The notes below the pieces were generated by a model. That model was not told where the DNA came from and did not search any database. It saw nothing but the letters and a program-made list of their open reading frames with translations. Shown here piece by piece: positions 59,979 to 64,000 of a stretch of DNA of 64,000 nt. Origin of the DNA: Rhizobium sp. 18055 (GTDB taxonomy: Bacteria; Pseudomonadota; Alphaproteobacteria; Rhizobiales; Rhizobiaceae). The stretch is taken from assembly GCF_902706285.1 (NCBI RefSeq), contig NZ_CACSKD010000008.1, positions 1 to 64,000 on the forward strand, read 5' to 3'. The position numbers and the translations under genes were made by a program. Every line of letters begins with the position of its first letter. The stretch's first letter is position 1.

Positions 59979-61532
59979 CTACTGCGTGGCGAGCAGTTGA
60001 TCCCACGCCGGCGCCACCGCCTGGCGCACCATCACATAGGCCTTGAACAGCCGCTCGAACCGCTCCGCCTGCGCGGCGTCAGGCGCCTCGGCCTCACCGA
60101 GAAGCGGCGTTACCCATTCGGCGATGCAATCATCCATGTTGCGATAGGCGCCGATGGCAACAGCCGCCATCATCGCCACGCCCGCCGCACCCGCTTCCTC
60201 GCGTCTGGAAACCCTGACCGGCGCGTTGATGGCCGCGGAAAGGGAGCCGCGAAGCGCGCGAGACCGGGCCGCACCGCCGGTCATCCGCAACTCGGCCGGC
60301 ATATCGCCCATCGCCGCGTAGCAATCGCGGGTCGCCATGCCGAGCCCTTCGACCACCGCCCGCAGCAGATCGGCAAAACCGTGGCGCATCGACAGGCCGG
60401 TGAAACCGGCGCGGGCCGAAGCGTTGACGAAGGGACCGCGTTCGCCCGCTTCGGAAATATAGGGATGATAGAGAACGGAACCCGGCCGGCTTTCGGCAAA
60501 CCAGCCATCGATGCGGGCGATCAGTTCGACATGCGACACGGTCTTGCCACCTTCCGCCATCAGCGAGCCCGCCATTTGCAGTAGCCAGTCGATGTTGATC
60601 GTGGCGCTCATATTGGTTTGCACCTGGGTGACGATGCCAGGCATCGGCAGCGCGATCACATAACCGGTGCCCTCGGCATTGAGCTGCACCTCTGCCACCG
60701 CCTTGGCGCGCATATGAACGCCCGTCGAGCCGACAGTCGAGCAGGCAGCATTCTGTCCGCCGGTGCGTACCCCGGCACCAAGAGCGGTCATCACCATATC
60801 GACATAGCCGAGACTGACCGGTGTACCGGCGAGAAGGCCGCTGGCGCGTGCCGCATCGGCCGACAACGGATGCGTGACCTCGGTGCCGTCGATGATCTCC
60901 GGCAACAGGTTGCGACGTCCTGACAGACCCAGGGCATCGATAACGACGTCGTCATACTGACGGGTGCGGAAATTGCCGAAGGTAAAGCTTGCCTCGGATG
61001 GATCGGTCGCACGGATACCGGTGAGATTGAGATAGAGCCAATCCTTGCAGTGAAGCGCGGCCTCTGCCTTGTCCAGCAGGTCCGGCTGAATGCGGTTCAT
61101 ATGAGCGATCTGTGCGCCTTGCTGGCAGGTATTGAGGCCGGTGCCCGTGGCCTCGAAGCGGGCCCGATTGTCGGCACCGCCACTCAGCCGGGTGACCGTC
61201 GATGCAGCGCGCGCATCGAGCCACAGCCAGGCATCGCCGACAGGGCGGTTTCCGGCGCCGACGAGCCATGTGCCGTCACCCTGCCCCGTGACCGATATGG
61301 CTGCCGTGCGCTTTGCAAGATCCGGTACTTTTTCGCCTAGCCCACGCAGTGCGGTCAGGCAATCGGCCCACGTCTGCGACAGCGATTGCGTCGCCGAGCC
61401 GTCGTCACCCGTCGCATATTGATTGCGCGCCGAAGCCGACGCGATCTGGTGGCCGGACATCTCAAAGGCCACAGCCTTGATCACCGAGGTGCCGGCATCG
61501 ATGCCGATGATGATTTTTCCATTCTCAGCCAT
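59979..61532 (-). CDS. eryA: Erythritol kinase (FGGY family, EryA)
   Basis: A 517-residue FGGY carbohydrate kinase: N-terminal phosphate motif IIGIDAGTSVIKAVAFEM, QTWADCLTALR, KDWLYLNLTGIRATDPSEASFT, and C-terminal RMTGGAARSRALRGSLSAAI. It phosphorylates erythritol, the first step of the pathway. It is the first gene of the minus-strand operon; AGGAGAGG lies upstream of the ATG. A short ORF with its own strong ribosome site overlaps the start. Confidence 0.93.
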   Translation of the reverse strand: MAENGKIIIGIDAGTSVIKAVAFEMSGHQIASASARNQYATGDDGSATQSLSQTWADCLTALRGLGEKVPDLAKRTAAISVTGQGDGTWLVGAGNRPVGDAWLWLDARAASTVTRLSGGADNRARFEATGTGLNTCQQGAQIAHMNRIQPDLLDKAEAALHCKDWLYLNLTGIRATDPSEASFTFGNFRTRQYDDVVIDALGLSGRRNLLPEIIDGTEVTHPLSADAARASGLLAGTPVSLGYVDMVMTALGAGVRTGGQNAACSTVGSTGVHMRAKAVAEVQLNAEGTGYVIALPMPGIVTQVQTNMSATINIDWLLQMAGSLMAEGGKTVSHVELIARIDGWFAESRPGSVLYHPYISEAGERGPFVNASARAGFTGLSMRHGFADLLRAVVEGLGMATRDCYAAMGDMPAELRMTGGAARSRALRGSLSAAINAPVRVSRREEAGAAGVAMMAAVAIGAYRNMDDCIAEWVTPLLGEAEAPDAAQAERFERLFKAYVMVRQAVAPAWDQLLATQ

Positions 61533-61593
61533 CGCAGGCCTCTCCTGCCACGACGACCCATGCCGTTAAGCACGGCATCCTCTTCCCACTCAT
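61525..61593 (-). CDS. Possible leader ORF overlapping the eryA start
   Basis: A 22-codon frame whose ATG (61593) follows GGGAGGAG at ideal spacing and whose TGA (61527-61525) falls 8 nt inside eryA in another frame. The peptide is unremarkable. If translated, ribosomes terminating there could re-initiate at eryA, giving translational coupling. It might also be chance. Confidence 0.35.
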   Translation of the reverse strand: MSGKRMPCLTAWVVVAGEACDG

Positions 61594-62455
61594 GGTCACT
61601 CCTCCCAGACCACCGCCTTCGGATCACGCCACGCGAGACACCGTAGGCGAATGCATCATGTCCTCACCCGTGCGTCGGCCAAAATGGACATCTCGCCGTG
61701 CACAGCAAGTGGAAACAGGCAGCGCCAATTTCCACGTCCATGTGAATATACCACAAAGCTATCACAGCAAATGTAATTTTTTTCCATTGTCGCAATTTTT
61801 TTCAGATTAAATGCGCCCTGTCAATTCCACAGAACAGCACCGCTGTGGAGCAAGGCATGGCGACCCACCAAACCCGCCCGAGCAGCATCCAGTCAGAAAA
61901 ATTAGGCGAAGCCGCTTGTATTGACCGCCTGAAACGATGCTTTTTCTTCATTAAAATCATTTGATATCAAATGTTTGTGACGGACTTTCCAGCAAAAGCA
62001 GACGTACGCTCTACTGCCGCTGGCATTTCCAGAACTTGCACGCAGGCAACCCAACGCAAAACTCTCTGACTTCCGATCTTGTCTGTGGAGTCATCACGGG
62101 GGCACGAAAATCACCACGCGATCTCGATTGACAGGCCTCGATTTTTATAACATGTTTATTGCCATTGATAACACGAGGCTACCGCGGCTCAGGCCGTACA
62201 TGGCAGCAACGTGATGGTGCCTGGCGGTTGGAGGAGAACAAACGCCAGGTGTTTGAGGAGGCTCAGGTGAAAACTTCTTGTTCAGGATATGGCTTGGCGT
62301 ATCGCCAGCATAGTGGCCGCAACACACAGTCGGTGTGTGGCTCCCCGCCTTGTCGCCGGGCCGACCGGTCGCGACGTCGCTAGTCAGCGCCACCCTCCCT
62401 CCGTCTTCTTTCCCCCAACAGGAAATCGGCGCCACTTGCCGAAGGTTGTCAGAAA
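61594..62455. other. Divergent control region of the erythritol locus
   Basis: 862 bp between eryA and the DUF2291 gene with no convincing gene. It is AT-rich at 61740-61810 and 61945-62160, as expected for promoters of both operons. Contents seen: the palindrome at 61958-61973, and small inverted repeats TGGCG/CGCCA at about 62295 and CACACA/TGTGTG at about 62322 in the leader of the plus-strand operon. Confidence 0.5.
61958..61973. promoter_or_regulatory. 16-bp perfect palindrome, candidate ery operator
   Basis: CATTTGATATCAAATG is a perfect 16-bp palindrome in the AT-rich middle of the divergent ery control region, about 425 bp from eryA and 480 bp from the DUF2291 gene. It has the form of a repressor site; EryD is the obvious candidate. 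Confidence 0.5.
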
Positions 62456-63112
62456 ATGAGCATGCAAACAGACTACGCGGCTGCACGGCCGAAGAGCGGC
62501 AAACTGAAAATCGCGATCGGCATCGCCGCTGTGGTCGTGGTCGTCGGCGCCATCGCAATCGATACCACGGTCGTCCACATCGGCTCCGACAAGGATGTCC
62601 GCCAACAGGCCTTCTCCTCGGAAACCTACGGTGCCGAGCAGTTCCCGAAGATTGCTGCCGATGTCGAGAAGCGTGCCGTCGCCGCAACCGAGCTGGCCCC
62701 CGCCGTCATCGCCGACAAGAAGGCGGCAGGCGAGAAATACGGCATTGCCACCACCACCGGCCCGGTCCTGCCGGTGTCGTTCACCGGCATCGTCGGCGAA
62801 CGCAAGGGCAATATGAACCAGATCAAGGTCGATGGCCTGCCGCCCGAAATCGTCATCCGCATACAGACCGGCCCGGCCATCAATGGGACCGATCTTCGCG
62901 ACGCTACCGGCGCAATCGAGTTCGGCCAGTTTACCAACCAGATCGAATATCAGGACGCCGGATCGGCGATCAACAATGAGATGAAAAAGGCGGTGCTGAC
63001 CAGCATCGACCCAGACCAGCTGACCGGCAAGACGGTCACCGTTACCGGCGTCTTCAAGCTCATCAATCCGAAGAACTGGCTCGTCACCCCCGTCAAGGTT
63101 GACGTCAAATGA
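62456..63112 (+). CDS. DUF2291 periplasmic protein of the erythritol transporter operon
   Basis: A 218-residue protein: cytoplasmic start of about 18 residues, a single membrane helix (IAIGIAAVVVVVGAIAI), then a periplasmic domain with PVSFTGIVGERKGNMNQIKVDGLPP and NEMKKAVLTSIDPDQLTGKTVTV, typical of DUF2291. These proteins are found beside sugar-alcohol ABC importers in rhizobia, including erythritol loci, but their role is unknown. It is the first gene of the plus-strand operon and overlaps the ATPase gene by 4 bp. Confidence 0.85.
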   Translation: MSMQTDYAAARPKSGKLKIAIGIAAVVVVVGAIAIDTTVVHIGSDKDVRQQAFSSETYGAEQFPKIAADVEKRAVAATELAPAVIADKKAAGEKYGIATTTGPVLPVSFTGIVGERKGNMNQIKVDGLPPEIVIRIQTGPAINGTDLRDATGAIEFGQFTNQIEYQDAGSAINNEMKKAVLTSIDPDQLTGKTVTVTGVFKLINPKNWLVTPVKVDVK

Positions 63113-64000
63113 GCCAGGCAAGCCAAAGACAGATCAAGGGCGAAACAGGAGAAGTCGTCCTCAGCGCCCGCAACGTCGCCAAGACCTATGGCAACGTCCA
63201 GGCCCTGAAGGGTGTGAACTTCGACATTCATCGCGGCCAGGTGACCACGCTGTTCGGCGAGAATGGTGCGGGCAAGTCGACCCTGATGAAGATCCTCTCG
63301 GGCGTCGTGCGCCCGACATCGGGCGAGATCGTTCTCGACGGCCAGACCGTCAACTTCGTCTCCTCGACCCATGCCCGCGAATGCGGCATCTCGATCATTC
63401 ACCAGGAATTGAGCCTCGCGCCCAATCTCAGCGTCCGCGACAACATCTTCATGGGCCGCGAGATCATCAAGGGTGGCGTCGTCGATTTTGCCGAGGAAGA
63501 GCGCCAGACCCGCGCACTGCTGGAAGAACTAGAAGAGGATATCGATCCGCTGACAGCGGTCGAGGATCTTCGCCTCGGCCAGCAGCAGATTGTCGAGATC
63601 GCTCGCGCGCTGTCTGTCAATTCGCGTATCCTGATCATGGACGAGCCGACCTCCGCGCTCAGCGCCACGGAAGTGGAAGTGCTGTTCAAGGTCATCCGCG
63701 ACCTCACCGGTCGCGGCGTGTCGATCGTCTATATCTCGCATCACCTCGAAGAGGCGCTGCAGATCACGCATCACGCGGTCGTTCTGCGCGACGGCGCCAT
63801 GACCGCCTATGCCGAACGCAAGGATATCGATCTGGAATGGATCGTCCGGAACATGGTCGGCGAGAATTTCGATCTGGGTAGCCCGCCAACCGGCTACGAG
63901 ATGGGCAAGGTTGCCTTGTCGATCAAGGATCTCACCATCCCCGGCCCGTCGGGCGCTGCCTACAATGCGGTCGAGCGCCTGTCGCTTGACGTCCGCGCCG
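63109..64000 (+). CDS. Sugar ABC transporter ATPase, erythritol importer (partial)
   Basis: 297 codons of a RbsA-type ATPase open at the window end; the full protein should be about 500 residues with two nucleotide-binding domains. The first domain is complete: Walker A GENGAGKST, Q-loop IIHQELSLAPNLS, signature LRLGQQQIVEIARAL, Walker B ILIMDEPTSAL and H-loop YISHH. The second domain is just beginning (VALSIKDLTIPG). Start ATG 63109 overlaps the DUF2291 stop. In Rhizobium leguminosarum the equivalent importer is EryEFG and is needed for growth on erythritol; permease and binding-protein genes should follow outside the window. Confidence 0.92.
   Translation, partial: MSQASQRQIKGETGEVVLSARNVAKTYGNVQALKGVNFDIHRGQVTTLFGENGAGKSTLMKILSGVVRPTSGEIVLDGQTVNFVSSTHARECGISIIHQELSLAPNLSVRDNIFMGREIIKGGVVDFAEEERQTRALLEELEEDIDPLTAVEDLRLGQQQIVEIARALSVNSRILIMDEPTSALSATEVEVLFKVIRDLTGRGVSIVYISHHLEEALQITHHAVVLRDGAMTAYAERKDIDLEWIVRNMVGENFDLGSPPTGYEMGKVALSIKDLTIPGPSGAAYNAVERLSLDVRA

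Noticed and set aside
58151..60046. A 631-codon plus-strand frame
   Set aside because: It is antisense to eryB and eryC, whose families are certain; composition and lack of homology mark it as a GC-bias shadow.
62212..62268. Short leader ORF with AGG-rich surroundings before the DUF2291 gene
   Set aside because: Its start lacks a proper ribosome site and it has no codon bias toward any relevant amino acid.
63099..63881. A 260-codon plus-strand frame at the right end
   Set aside because: It is an Arg-rich alternate frame of the ABC ATPase, whose true frame starts at 63109 and stays open to the window end.
1..64000. CRISPR arrays, insertion sequences, prophage or tandem repeats
   Set aside because: No regularly spaced direct repeats, transposase motifs, terminal inverted repeats with target duplications, or phage genes were seen.

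Overview
The window looks like a chromosomal or large-replicon segment of a Rhizobiales alphaproteobacterium of the Rhizobium/Agrobacterium group. It is GC-rich and dense in ABC importers. It carries the rhizobial/Brucella-type erythritol locus, an RpoE-ChrR pair, a DUF3391/HD-GYP protein and many LacI, DeoR, RpiR and SorC regulators. I saw no rRNA, tRNA, CRISPR array, prophage or insertion sequence. The species cannot be fixed from the sequence alone.

Layout. 1-3.1 kb: a gene-poor edge with a small ORF, a decayed outer-membrane protein and a Tat-exported amidohydrolase. 3.2-7.7 kb: two cytochrome b561 proteins, a cupredoxin and a PepSY protein, divergent from a second PepSY protein with a two-component system. 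7.7-11.6 kb: ECF sigma factor RpoE and its ChrR-type anti-sigma factor, folE, an FAD oxidoreductase and an SDR; three matching ECF-type promoters suggest one stress regulon. 11.7-18.1 kb: YbaK-type deacylase, DeoR regulator, DegP protease, and an overlapping HD-GYP / GGDEF-EAL c-di-GMP pair. 18.6-28.4 kb (minus): a guanidine-I (ykkC) riboswitch with a terminator, heading an operon for an ABC importer, two carboxyguanidine-deiminase-type subunits, a urea/guanidine carboxylase and allophanate hydrolase. This is a complete guanidine-to-ammonia route.

28.6-35.6 kb: a K+ channel with a zinc-ribbon tail, a LacI regulator, and an Ugp-like ABC importer translationally coupled to a metallophosphoesterase. 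36-42.5 kb: a YhaN/YhaO-type DNA-repair pair, a membrane protein and a second HtrA protease without a signal peptide. 42.7-44 kb: DAHP synthase preceded by a leader peptide (Phe-Tyr-Tyr-Phe) and terminator that form a classic transcription attenuator. 44.5-50.2 kb: an NMT1/THI5-like ABC importer co-directional with a RarA-C-terminal-like protein and a nucleoside 2-deoxyribosyltransferase, divergent from an RpiR regulator. 50.2-54.9 kb: ROK kinase, GH15 glucoamylase, and an FMN monooxygenase broken by one amber codon.

55-64 kb: the erythritol locus. eryABCD-tpiA-rpiB lies on the minus strand and ends at a strong terminator. Divergently, a DUF2291 protein and a sugar ABC ATPase begin the importer operon, which runs off the window. 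The most informative signals are the guanidine riboswitch operon, the aromatic attenuator, the putative RpoE regulon and the ABC/RarA-C/deoxyribosyltransferase cluster.
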